Position numbers and translations under genes: made by a program
Shown here: positions 1-9,602 of the stretch, one piece after another
How the letters are laid out: every line of letters begins with the position of its first letter
How positions within the stretch are numbered: the stretch's first letter is position 1
The notes under the pieces: model-generated
What the model was told of the DNA's origin: nothing
What the model saw: only the letters and a program-made list of their open reading frames with translations
The model's database searches: none
Source: Aedes albopictus
Taxonomy: Eukaryota > Arthropoda > Insecta > Diptera > Culicidae
Direction of reading: 5' to 3'
DNA length: 64,000 nucleotides
Assembly: GCF_035046485.1 (NCBI RefSeq)
Contig: NC_085136.1
Coordinates: forward strand, 320,816,175 to 320,880,174

Positions 1-482
1 ACCAATGTGTGTCTTTTTCGTCCTAGGTTAGTTTTGGCCCGATTGACTGGATTGGCAGGAGGATAGATAATGGTAATGGGTGGGGGGTGGCAGCAGTCAG
101 TAGAACTGCTGATAACGTAACTCAAACTGCTGGTCTGGCACCCCAATTGGGTAAACATTGCATTCGTGCGACAACGGTGGCGGGCGACTTCCAGGTAGCT
201 CTAGCTTGAGCTTGAGCTAGAGCTAGGGCTAGGATGATAGCTCAACCAGACACGTGAGATCAATTCTTATCAATTTTACCGGGATTAGGGAGAAAATCGC
301 CCCCGGAACAAATCACTTTTCCGGTGAGCCACGATCTAATCCTGAAACGTGGTGGAAGGGCGCTACTTGCATGACAGATTTCACTGGAAAGTGTATTCGG
401 TCTCAAGGGGATCTGACTAAAAATAAATTATTAATTCAGTTCTCCACAGTTTTTTTAGAACTATTTTTTATCTCTCTTCAAC
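1..482. other. unassigned sequence
   Basis: No gene or recognisable element is seen. A short imperfect inverted run of AGCTCTAGCTTGAG-type sequence lies near 198-234. Small open frames here have no recognisable similarity. Confidence 0.5.
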
Positions 483-681
483 TTAGTGTTCTTTGAGCAC
501 TTCCACAGTTCCACAGGGCTTTCTTTGCCTGTCATTGCATGAATTTGTACATTGTGAGGCAAGGACAATGATACACTATGCAACAGGGAGTCAAGAAAAT
601 TTCCCCAACCGGAACGGGAATCGAACCCGCCGTCTCCGGATTGGTGATCCATAGCCTTAACCACTAGGTTAACTGGAGACC
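483..681 (-). mobile_element. Feilai-like tRNA-derived SINE (3'-incomplete)
   Basis: Read on the minus strand, the element starts with a tRNA-like head holding an A-box-like stretch (CCTAGTGGTTAAGG) and a canonical B box (GGTTCGATTCC), followed by a tRNA-unrelated body (TTGCCTCACAATGTACAAAT, then GTGGAAGTGCTCAAAGAACA). The same body is seen at 3076-3331 and 59379-59554. This copy stops before the family's AGCCATAAAGAAGAAG tail. The family assignment to Feilai is from memory of mosquito SINEs; the tRNA-derived nature is seen directly. Confidence 0.8.
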
Positions 682-741
682 CCAGTTTTCGTTCTATTCT
701 ATCTAAAGTTCCATCTAGGGATATGTGTCTGGACTTGTGCT

Positions 742-827
742 GGAAGTGCTCAAAACAACACTAAGTTGAAGCGAGGCAGGCCAAGTTCCAGTGGGGACGT
801 AGAGCCATAAAGAAGTAGAAGAAGAAC
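742..827 (+). mobile_element. SINE 3'-end fragment, Feilai-like
   Basis: Only the 3' part of the SINE family is present (GAAGTGCTCAAAACAACA, GGCAGGCCAAGTTCCAGTGG, AGCCATAAAGAAGTAGAAG). It lies on the strand opposite to the copy just upstream. It is either a 5'-truncated insertion or the displaced tail of that copy after a local inversion. Confidence 0.75.
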
Positions 828-1679
828 GAAAACTTCCTATACAATATTCTCATAAGAGGGTGATGTTAGCAAAAAGGGCAAGTTAACTGTAAGGATGGTC
901 CCCAAATATCCTCACTGACTCGCATGTTCCTATCTATATTCATACATGTGCAGTTAGTTGTGTGGCAGATTTCGGCTAGCATAGCAAACTAATCCCGGGA
1001 CTTTGCTGTAGGTCACGAACTTTCCGAATGAAGTTCCTGCCGCCACCACCGGGAGATATACGTCAGAACCAGTCAACGATTTAAGTTCGAACGACAACGT
1101 ACCTAGCTATAGTCGGAGTGTGATTTAAAATTGAGCTCCAAGGATTCAAGTTCAATTTTCTTCTGCCCTCGTCGAGTCTGACGTCGATAGTTTCGCCCGG
1201 CAACATACATCGTCCCACTCGATAGCGCATTGCAGTGTGCAGCATTAAACGGAGTACGACGGTGGATCCGCTACTTGTACATATATGTACAAATCCATTT
1301 AATTAAGTGTATACGTCAATATGTGCGAGAGCAATAAAGTTTTCTGCAGATCAGGACGAAGGAATAGACATCACTGCAGACAGTGAAATGGTGTTGATGG
1401 AGCTATCAACTCTAAGCTCTATTCGGCTGCAAAGCTGAAGGTATGGCACAAGACCTGAAAACGAAAATGCACCGGATCAGAATGGATTTTTTTCGGCAAC
1501 ATGGCTCAAGTACAAAAAGGCGCCCTAGCGTTCAACATAATCGCATTAGACTGGTACGTATATTAGCAGCCAATTGTTATTTAAATAGTAGGCTAAATGT
1601 ACCAAATATGTTTATAACGATTCCTTTTTTCCATACCGGGTAGGTATTTAGAAATGTTGTATCAGTTTAGGTGTTTTTA
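828..1679. other. unassigned sequence
   Basis: No element, RNA gene or convincing coding region is recognised. The one short frame at 1443-1643 has no identifiable similarity. Confidence 0.4.
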
Positions 1680-1681
1680 TA

Positions 1682-2639
1682 CAGGGTGTTAGGTTCCTGA
1701 GTGCAAACTTTTTAAAGGGTGATAGAGGAGCATAAATGGAGAAAAAAATTGTTCTACGCATATGGTCAAATCTCAATCGTTACGTAGTTATTGAACTTCC
1801 CATGTTTATGACTCTTATTGCCTTAACTGGCAATAACTTGAAAATGGTCAAACTTATCGAAGTTTTCTTACCCTTATTCGAAAGATTATTGAATTTTCTA
1901 ACAAATGGCATCTTTGAATCGATTGGTTTAGTTGAATAACTTAGTTTTCTAGAGCAAAATAGCTAAAAATAGTGTATTTTTATTGGTTTTTGTCAATTAT
2001 CTTTGAAACATGCGTAATAAATTGAAATTCTTTCTTTGGCAAAGTTGTGGCTCCTGTTACACTCTACAATTCGTTCTTTGACACCAAACTTCTATCTCTT
2101 ATCGTTGTGTTGCAATTTCGATTTTAACATCGCATTTCAGATCATAAATTTGCAACTGTCATGGAAAGCACTTTTTTGCGCATTGTGCCGCACATTTAAA
2201 TCAAAATTGCAACACAACGATAAGAGCTAGAAGTTTGGTGTCAAAGAACGAATTGTAGAGTGTAGCAGGGGCCACAACTTTGCAAAAGAAAGAATTTCAA
2301 TCTATTACGCATGTTTCAAAGATATTTGACAACAACCAATAAAAATACAGTATTTTTAGTCATTTTGCTCTAGAAAACTTAGTTATTTAACTAAACCAAT
2401 CGATTCAAAGATGCCATTTGTTAGAAAATTCAATAATCTTTCGAATAAGGGTAAAAAACTTCGATAAGTTTGACCATTTTCAAGTTATTGCCAGTTAAGG
2501 CAATAAGAGTCATAAACATGGGAAGTTCAATAACTACGTAACGGTTGAAATTTGACCATATGCGTAGAGCAATTTTTTTCTCCATTTATGGTCCTCTATC
2601 ACCCTTTAAAAAGTTTGCACTCGGGAACCTTACACCCTG
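1682..2639. mobile_element. 958-bp palindromic MITE, TA target duplication
   Basis: Two arms of roughly 430-450 bp are near-perfect reverse complements around a loop of about 60 bp near 2130-2190. The termini are CAGGGTGTTAGGTTCC at the left and GGAACCTTACACCCTG at the right, each flanked by TA (1680-1681 and 2640-2641). CAGGGTG-type ends with a TA duplication fit a Tc1/mariner (IS630)-type MITE. No transposase is present, so it is non-autonomous. The small frames inside are not genes. Confidence 0.88.
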
Positions 2640-2689
2640 TATAATGATGCTGATTAATTTTTATAAAAAATAAATTCTTGTATGGATTC

Positions 2690-3064
2690 CTTTTATTTTT
2701 TCAAGGATTCACCCAGGAATTCCTTACGTTTGTATTCGAAAAAGTTCTTCGGAAATTCCATTAAAAATTCCTTCAAAAATTTATCAAAGGTTCATTTTAG
2801 AAAATCTATCAGGATTGCTTTAGAAATTCCTTTATGATGTTCATCAAAAAATCTTTTTAAATTTCTCCACAAATTCTACGAGAGGTTCCTGCAGAAATTT
2901 CATGAAAACCATTCAAGGATTTTTTAGAAAAATTCTCCATTGATTCTCCGGGAATTTCGGCATAAATTCCTCTAGTGATTACTTTGGAAAGCATTTCATG
3001 CAAACCTTCAAGAAATTCTGCCGTGTCAGGGATGTTTGCTTAAATTTTCGTGAGAATTCTTTCA
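2690..3064. repeat. degenerate ATTCC short-period repeat field
   Basis: The sequence is made of loosely spaced variants of a 15-20 bp unit related to AATTCCTCCAGAAATT, each about self-complementary (compare GAATTTCTGGAGGAATT). No coding capacity is evident. The unit recurs in many blocks of this window. Confidence 0.75.
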
Positions 3065-3075
3065 AGAACTCTTCC

Positions 3076-3331
3076 TTCTTCTTCTTTTGTGGCTCTACGT
3101 TCGCACTGGAACTTTGCCTGCCTCTTTTCAACTAGTGTTTTTGAGCACTTCCACAGTTATTAATTGAAGGGCTTCCTGTGCCTGCCATAACATCAATTAG
3201 TATATTGTGAGGCAAGAACAACGATACATTATGCCCAAGGGAAGCCAAGAAAAGGTCCCGAACGGGAATCGAAGCCGCCGTCTTCGGATTGGCGATCCAT
3301 AGCCTTATTCACTAGACTAACTGGAGATCGC
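3076..3331 (-). mobile_element. full-length Feilai-like SINE with 11-bp target duplication
   Basis: The minus strand shows a tRNA-like head (near 3250-3331, with a degraded B box CGGCTTCGATTCC), the family body, and a 3' tail of GAAGAAGAAGG. It is bracketed by perfect 11-bp direct repeats AGAACTCTTCC at 3065-3075 and 3332-3342, the footprint of target-primed insertion. It has landed in the ATTCC-type repeat field. SINEs of this type are transcribed by RNA polymerase III and mobilised by a LINE partner. Confidence 0.9.
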
Positions 3332-3400
3332 AGAACTCTTCCAGAGATTTGTTTCAAATATCCAGACGCTCATTCATGATTTTCTCGGATGCTTTCTAAC

Positions 3401-3527
3401 GATGCATGCAGAAACTAAGAACTGCAAAAAACTAAGGATTTTTTTTTATAAATCGCTCCGAAATTGTTCCATGGATTATTTTATGGAAATCTCCCTGAGA
3501 TTTCTTTCTGAATGTCACGATGCGTTA
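3401..3527. repeat. left copy of a ~125-bp direct duplication
   Basis: This stretch (GCAGAAACTAAGAACTGC, then ATAAATCGCTCCG and CTCCCTGAGATTTC) recurs at 4429-4550 with small differences. A shared GAATGTCACGATGC occurs at 3510-3523 and 4418-4431. Confidence 0.75.
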
Positions 3528-3714
3528 GCGTATTTACGGTATATGTACTTCGTAGATTGGATACTAGCGACATTCATGTTCCTTTTGATAATCATGTCCA
3601 GACTTTTCGGAACTAGGCTGGGGAATTAACCACGCTCCAGTCTAAAACAAAAATATCAAAAGCATGAACGTCGCTATTCTCAGCCACGCCCATCTTTACC
3701 GTAACTTGGGATGT

Positions 3715-3735
3715 GGGGGGGGGGGGGGGTGGGGG
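3715..3735 (+). repeat. poly-G tract
   Basis: A run of 15 G, one T, then 5 G. Such a tract could form a G-quadruplex and is a likely site of length error in sequencing. Confidence 0.8.
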
Positions 3736-3949
3736 AATGTTGCTGTAGTACTTATTTAAGAGGCCTCTGACCCAGCGACACTCCCATAAGTACTACGGAG
3801 TGTGGGTTGGGAGAGGTATTAAGTCAAGGATTCGCCTGAAAAGTTGGTAATGGACCCATGTCATTTGTTGTTTTTTGGTTGTAATTTAATCTTTTGAATC
3901 CCGGCAATCAAAAGAGATGATCTTATTTACAGTATGAATTGTTATGTTT

Positions 3950-4420
3950 CTGCTCAGTGAGAGGCCTATGCAGAACCGATCCCTTCAGAAGTGTCATCGG
4001 AACGTTGCAATATGTTTAGGAAACCGTATAATCGCGAAGCGTATGTCCAAAAAATAAATAAATAAATAGATAAAATAAAAAATAAGAATAGAAACCGGGT
4101 CATCGGAACGTTGCAATACTTTTAGAAAACCATACAGTCGCGAGGAGTATGTCACAATATAGATAAGAAAATTGAAAAAATAAAATAAAATAAATCTGCT
4201 CATTGTGAGACACAAACAGAAACCGGGTCATAGGAATGGTATAACATGTTCAGCAGATCGTAAAATTACGAAAAAAATAAAAAAAAATAAAAAAACACAT
4301 CAATCGGAACGTTGCAATATGTAAAAAAAAAAATTGCTCATTGTGAAGCACAAGCAGAAACCGGGTCAGCGGAACGCTGTTGTATATGTTCAGCAGATCG
4401 TAAAATTACAAATTTTAGAA
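3950..4420. repeat. degenerate ~100-130 bp tandem repeat
   Basis: Four to five diverged units share GAAACCGGGTCATCGGAACG, TTGCAATATGTTTAG and a CGTAAAATCGCGA-like segment, separated by AT-rich runs of AAATAAA. Some units carry CTGCTCATTGTGAG as well. Confidence 0.7.
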
Positions 4421-4428
4421 TGTCACGA

Positions 4429-4550
4429 TGCATCCAGAAACTAAAAACTGCAAAAAAACTAAGATTTTTTTTTTATTATAAATCGCTCCGTAATTTTTCC
4501 ATGGATTTTCATTAGATAATCTCCCTGAGATTTCTTTCAAAATGTCAATA
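4429..4550. repeat. right copy of the ~125-bp direct duplication
   Basis: Partner of 3401-3527. Together they bracket about 0.9 kb that holds the poly-G tract and the degenerate tandem repeat. Confidence 0.75.
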
Positions 4551-4559
4551 GTTTCCTCA

Positions 4560-5100
4560 GAAATTGGTCAAAATTCTTCCAGAAAATTAATCTAGTGATT
4601 TCTTTTAGAAAATCAAAAGGTCTGAATTCTGTCAGAAATTTCACAAACGATTTCCTTAGAACGTCTTCTAAAGTTTACTTCAAACATTCTATTAGGGTTT
4701 CTTTAAGAAAATCCGTAAGAAATTGCTTAAAATAATCTTCCAGGGATACACAAAAAGTTTCGGCAAAGTTACCTTAAGAATTTTTCTGAGGATTCCCTTA
4801 GGGATTTCTCCAGAGATTTTTCAAAAAATCTTCAATGGATGTCTGAACTGCACCATGGAAATTTTCAGAAGTTCAGGAATTCATTCATAATATTTTTCAA
4901 GAATTCTTTCAAATTTAAAGAATTTGTTGAAAAAATGTCCATGGTTTCATTCAAAAACTTTTCTGGGATTAAATCAGGAATTCTTATATGGTGCCCTTTC
5001 GGAAATCTTTCTGTAAGGATCATAATTCATAGTTTTCTCCAAAAATCCAGAAGTTTTATATTTTTTCAATGTTTAGGTTTACGAATGTGGATTCTATACT
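4560..5100. repeat. ATTCC short-period repeat field
   Basis: Continuation of the degenerate self-complementary ATTCC/CAGAAATT repeat. The 95-residue frame at 4839-5126 is low-complexity read-through of the repeat. Confidence 0.65.
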
Positions 5101-5106
5101 TGATAC

Positions 5107-5261
5107 GAATTTCTCGGCTCTGGTAGTCTGAGTGGATAGCAAAAGGCTCTTTTTTGCTCCTGCATCCGACGTTTCCGTTACGTTTATTTAACCTTCTTCA
5201 GGGAATCTAAAATATTTCTATAAACTACCTACCCACTCAGACTGCCAGAGCCGAGAAATTC
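5107..5261. mobile_element. 155-bp MITE with 33-bp inverted ends
   Basis: The ends (GAATTTCTCGGCTCTGGTAG... and its near-perfect reverse complement ending CCAGAGCCGAGAAATTC) pair over about 33 bp with one or two mismatches, around a unique core. No clear target duplication is visible because it sits in repeat. Confidence 0.75.
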
Positions 5262-5299
5262 CAAACAAATATATTTATATTCAGATTTTCAGCCCTAGG

Positions 5300-5997
5300 C
5301 TGGTTGATCCCCGCATTCAAAAGTTCTTTCAAAGACTTTTTATTAAGTTCCTTCAGGGGTTTATTCAGAAAATCCAGCAATAATTACTTGAAGTATTCTT
5401 GCATTATTACTTCCACAGATTCTAGCAGGATTCCTGGAGGTTGTTTTTCAAGAGTTTCAGAAGTAATCCTCCGAGGCTTCCTCCAAGAATATCTCAAGGA
5501 TTTCTCCACGGATTGAATTTTTTTTTGCAGAAACATTTCGAAAGAGTTTTTATAGCAACTCCATTGGATTTTTTCAAAGATTTTTTGGATTCCTCAGGGA
5601 TTTTTTTTAATCCTCCACGCGTTTTATTGAAGACTTTCTCCTGGACATCTTCTTATGTTTCTCAATAAATTCACTTGGAGTTCCACCAAGTGTTTTCCAA
5701 GTAGTTTCTCCTAGTGGGGTTTTTTTTTTGTCAGAAATTTTTCCTAACTTTATTTTTTCAAAAAACGCTTCTACAGATTTTTTTTAATCAAAAAATCTTT
5801 ATTCCTGTAGAAATTTAAAAAAAGGATTTCTTTGGAACTTCTTCCAAAGTTTATTTCTAAAATTTGCTCAGAATTTTACTTAAATAATCCTTAAGAGATT
5901 CCTTAAGATAATCTTCCATTCATTCACAACAAATGTCGAAAAAGTTTACTTCAGAAATTTTTCCAAAGATTCTTTAAAATTCTTCTATAGATTCTTA
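5300..5997. repeat. ATTCC short-period repeat field
   Basis: Degenerate ATTCC/CAGGGATT units. The overlapping short frames in two phases reflect the simple composition and are not genes. Confidence 0.65.
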
Positions 5998-6155
5998 AAA
6001 AAAAAGCTCGTTCATCTCGGGACCCACACTTTACTTCCCTTCCAAAGATAGAACTTACATTTTGTGAGTATGTCGGGAGTAGAATTCGATCCCAGGTCCT
6101 CACCGTGTTAGTTGTGTGCTTCAACCATCAAACCAGGTCCAATCGACACTTCTGA
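5998..6155 (-). mobile_element. tRNA-derived SINE (family B), minus strand
   Basis: On the minus strand: GGACCTGGTTTGATGGTTGA, then B box GGATCGAATTC, then TCCCGACATACTCACAAAAT and a body ending GGTCCCGAGATGAACGAGC. The same order of blocks occurs at 7444-7623 on the other strand, so both are copies of one SINE family distinct from the Feilai-like one. Confidence 0.8.
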
Positions 6156-6159
6156 AACC

Positions 6160-6740
6160 TCTCCTAGGATCACTTCAGATTTTTTATGGGTTAATCTTTA
6201 GAAAATTGTTCTGAAGGAATCAGAAGTTTTTCCAGGGATTCCTTCATATTTTTCTGAAGTTTTTTCAAAGATTGTTTGAAAGATTCTCTCTGCGAGCATT
6301 TTTTTTACAGGCGCGTCGTCACGGCTTCTCCAAAGATAACCTCAGAAATTTCTCCAGAGATTCCACAGGACATATCGCCAGGAGTGTCTGCAGGAATCAT
6401 TTCAGGGATTCTTCCAGAGAATCCAGCAGGAATACCTTCAGCATTCATTCAGCATTATTACTTTCCGTGATTCTAGAAGGAACTCCTCCAGCGATTCCTA
6501 GAGATAATCATGCAAAGATACTTTTAAGATTTTAAAAAGTATTCCTCCATATATGCACCCAAAAACTCCTCCCAAATTTCCACGAAAACACCTCTAAGAT
6601 TTTTTCCTTGGATTCAAAAATTTCTCCGAATATACTTCCTAGGGATTTACAAAACCATTCAATTGGAAATTTTTGAAAACATTTTTTGGATTCCTTTAAG
6701 GGGGAAATCAGTTTGGTTTTGCTAACACATGCTTGCTTAA
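6160..6740. repeat. ATTCC short-period repeat field
   Basis: Same degenerate repeat type. Frames at 6272-6535 and 6532-6798 are shadows. Confidence 0.6.
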
Positions 6741-7435
6741 TTTTCTCACATGTGTGAGTTTTCAATTGAAGATGAAGAAATACTCGAATTTTCACCACTA
6801 TCTGATATCGAGTTATTTTAAAATTTGCTTCAACGCTTGCTCAGGACACTTACCTTTTCATTGAAACCAAGAAACACAACATTTTCACAATATTTCACTG
6901 CAAAACTGCTAATTTATAAATTGTGCGCTATTTTTTCCAAATTCCCCCCCAACGCACACCAGCTCGCACCATTTCACTAGCACTATCTTACCGGGAACAG
7001 TCTCACTTTTTAATTGCCTCTCGAAACGTAATTGCTTCCATAATCGAAGTGTAAAATGTTTCACCGGCTTCACAAATGGAATAATATTCACTACATCACA
7101 AAAAAGTCCGCGGCGATAGCCACACAATCGCGAAAACTGCACAAAATCGTTTTTCACTTTCCAACCGGCGCGGTATTTACTTCCATGTAGTGCACATACA
7201 TGGTGTGGCTTTTCTTGATTTGCTGTTTCTTTTATTCTCCCATAGCCTATGCGTGCATATTTCTTGCGTCATATGCACAGCGTGATAAACAAGTTGAAGA
7301 TGGGAAAGAGACAAATGAAATGCACTAACGAACCTGCCTCATCTGCACATCCGCGTGCAGGAGTGTTTGTTTACTCTCTGTAAAGTCAGTAGGCGCTTTC
7401 ACCAATACTTATAAATTGTGAGTTGAACCTTAAGT
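6741..7435. other. unassigned, possibly single-copy sequence
   Basis: Composition changes from simple repeat to complex sequence. No domain is recognised in the frames at 6909-7157 (minus) or elsewhere. Confidence 0.4.
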
Positions 7436-7443
7436 AAGGAAAA

Positions 7444-7623
7444 CCCAAGGCAGCGGACCTGGTGTAATGGTTAAAGCACGTGACTATCACGCCAAGGACC
7501 TGGGATCGAATCCCACTCCCGACATACTCACAAAATGTGAGTTCCTCTTTCGGATGGGAAGTAAAGCGTGAGTCCCGAGATGAACTAGCCTGGGGCTAAA
7601 AATCTCGTTAATACAGAAAAATA
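7444..7623 (+). mobile_element. tRNA-derived SINE (family B), plus strand
   Basis: The tRNA-like head reads GGACCTGGTGTAATGGTTAA (A-box region), then B box GGATCGAATCCC. The body TACTCACAAAATGTGAGTTC...GAGTCCCGAGATGAACTAGC matches the minus-strand copy at 5998-6155. Possible 8-bp duplication AAGGAAAA at 7436-7443 and 7624-7631. It could be mistaken for a tRNA gene, but the anticodon arm does not form a 7-base loop and an unrelated body follows. Confidence 0.82.
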
Positions 7624-7631
7624 AAGGAAAA

Positions 7632-8690
7632 TCCTCAAAGTACTATATAGAATAATTTCGCCAGAAATTCTTCTACAAATTCTTAACAAATTCTCTTGAA
7701 GCTCCACCAAGCGTTTTCTCAAGAAGTTTCCCCTAGAATTCCTCCCGTTTTTTTTTTTCAAGAATTCCTCCTGAGATTCATTCAGAAATTTCATTGGGAT
7801 TTCTTCAAAAATACTCTCAGAATTTTTACAGGAATTGGACTGAAAATTTCTTCAACAATTCTTTAAGGGATTCTTTTAGGAATTCCTCCGTGGATTCCTT
7901 CTGAATTTTTTCCACAGATTCCTTCTTAAATATCGCTAAGAAATCCTTCAGTATTTTAAGAATCTATATAGAAATTTAAGCAAGCGATTCAGACAATTCT
8001 CACATGGATTTTTTTTTTATTAAATTTTCCATTTTTAAATCCTGCGGAAATTCCTCCAGGAATTCCTTGAGAAATTCCGTCATGGATTTCTGTGGAAATT
8101 CCTTCAAATATGCCTGTGAAAATTCATACAAAGGTCCTGTTTGAAATGGGTCCTACAATTACTTCAGAAAAATCTCCGGGGATTCCTTCAAACATTCAAC
8201 CTCCCCCCCCCCCCTTGGATTCATTTCAGCAGTTTTTTTTTTCAAAATTGTGCAAAATATTTCTAGAGAATTTTTGGAATTTCTAAATCGGAAGAACTGC
8301 AGAAGATTTATAGTAGAAATTCAGGAAGCATTCCTAAACTAAAATTCTTGAAGCAATCTTTAAAGTAATCTCTGGAGTAATTGCTGAAATCATCTTGGAG
8401 GAATACCTGAAGGTATTCCCTTAGATATCTTTGGAGTAATTCCGCAAAAAAGGATTTCTGGTAATGATTTAAAGAAAAAACTGAAGAAAAAAAAAACTGA
8501 AGCTTCGATGAATGTCTTAAACAACCGCTCAAGATATAAGAGGAAATATTGCAGAGATTTTTGGAAACCAAAATCCTTGAGAAATCCTTCAAAGAATCAC
8601 TGAGGAAATTTCTGAACGGGTTTTCAAGGAATAACCGGAAGAATTGAATAACTCTCTCCATTATTTATTTTTTTACAACATCCTTGAAAA
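7632..8690. repeat. ATTCC repeat field that changes strand near 8290
   Basis: Left of about 8285 the units read ATTCCTCC/CAGAAATTC on the plus strand. Right of it they read as the reverse complement (GGAGTAATT, TTTCTGAACG, GAGGAAATT). The 117-residue minus frame at 8308-8661 is a mirror of repeat-derived frames elsewhere and is not a gene. Confidence 0.65.
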
Positions 8691-8856
8691 GTGCCAAAGA
8701 ATAGGGCTCTGAAAAAACTCAAGACGGATTAACGATTAAATCAATTTATGAAGCAGTTTTGGGAGGAATGTCTCTAGGAACTCGAGCAAATCTCTGGAGT
8801 AATTTTTTATGGTATTCCAGGAGAATATATGAAGGAATAACGAAAAAAAAACTCTT

Positions 8857-9178
8857 TCTGATTTCTGTTTTCTGCTTTTTGCTTTCTGCTTTCTGGTTTC
8901 TGCATTCTGCTTTCTACTTTTTGCTTTATGCTTTCTGCTTTCTGCTTCCAGCTTTCTGCTTTCTGCATTTTGCTTTCTGCTTTCTGCGTTTTGTTTTCTT
9001 TCTGTTTTCTGCTTTCTGCTTTCTGCTTTCTGCTTTCTGTTTCCTGCTTTCTGCTTTCTGCTTTCTGCTTTCTGCTTTCTGCTTCCTGCTTTCTGCTTTC
9101 TGATTTCTGCTTTCTGCTTTCTGCATTTTGCTTTCTGTTTTCTGCTTTCTGCTTTCTGTTTTTTCTGCTTTCTGCTGT
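8857..9178 (+). repeat. TTTCTGC heptamer minisatellite
   Basis: About 45 tandem copies of TTTCTGC with variants (TTTATGC, TTTTTGC, TTCCTGC). All frames stay open because the unit lacks stops in most phases, which explains the repetitive frames on both strands. Confidence 0.95.
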
Positions 9179-9184
9179 CTTATT

Positions 9185-9471
9185 TTTAATTTCTGATTTT
9201 GTATGTCTGATGTCTGATATCTGATTTCAGATGTCTGATTTCTGATGTTGATTTCTAATGTCTGATGTCTGATTTCTGATATCTGATGTCTGATTTCTGA
9301 TTTATGATGTATGATTTATGATGTATGATTTCTGATGCCCGATTTCTGATGTCTGATTTTAATGTCTGATGTCTGCTGTCTGCTGTCTGCTGTCTGATGT
9401 CTGTTGTCTGCAGTCTGCTGTCCGCTGTCTGCTGTCTGATGTTTGATGTCTGATGTCTGATGTCTGATTCC
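9185..9471 (+). repeat. TGATGTC / TGATTTC / TGCTGTC heptamer minisatellite
   Basis: Direct continuation of the previous array. The unit drifts from TTTCTGC to TGATTTC, TGATGTC and TGCTGTC while keeping the 7-base period. Confidence 0.92.
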
Positions 9472-9602
9472 TGATGTCTGAGATGCCTGAGATGCCTGAG
9501 ATGCCTGAGATGCCTGAGATGCCTGAGATGCCTGAGATGCCTGAGATGCCTGAGATGTCTGAGATATCTGAGATGTCTGATGTCTGCTGTCTGCTGTCTG
9601 TT
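9472..9602 (+). repeat. GATGCCTGA nonamer array
   Basis: Eight or nine near-identical 9-bp units (GATGCCTGA), then GATGTCTGA and GATATCTGA variants, then a return to TGCTGTC heptamers. The 161-residue minus frame covering this block (9255-9740) is repeat-derived. Confidence 0.92.

Noticed and set aside
600..681. functional tRNA gene on the minus strand
   Set aside because: A and B boxes belong to a SINE head followed by the repeated SINE body.
7452..7530. functional tRNA gene
   Set aside because: The anticodon arm lacks a 7-base loop, and a SINE body shared with 5998-6155 follows.
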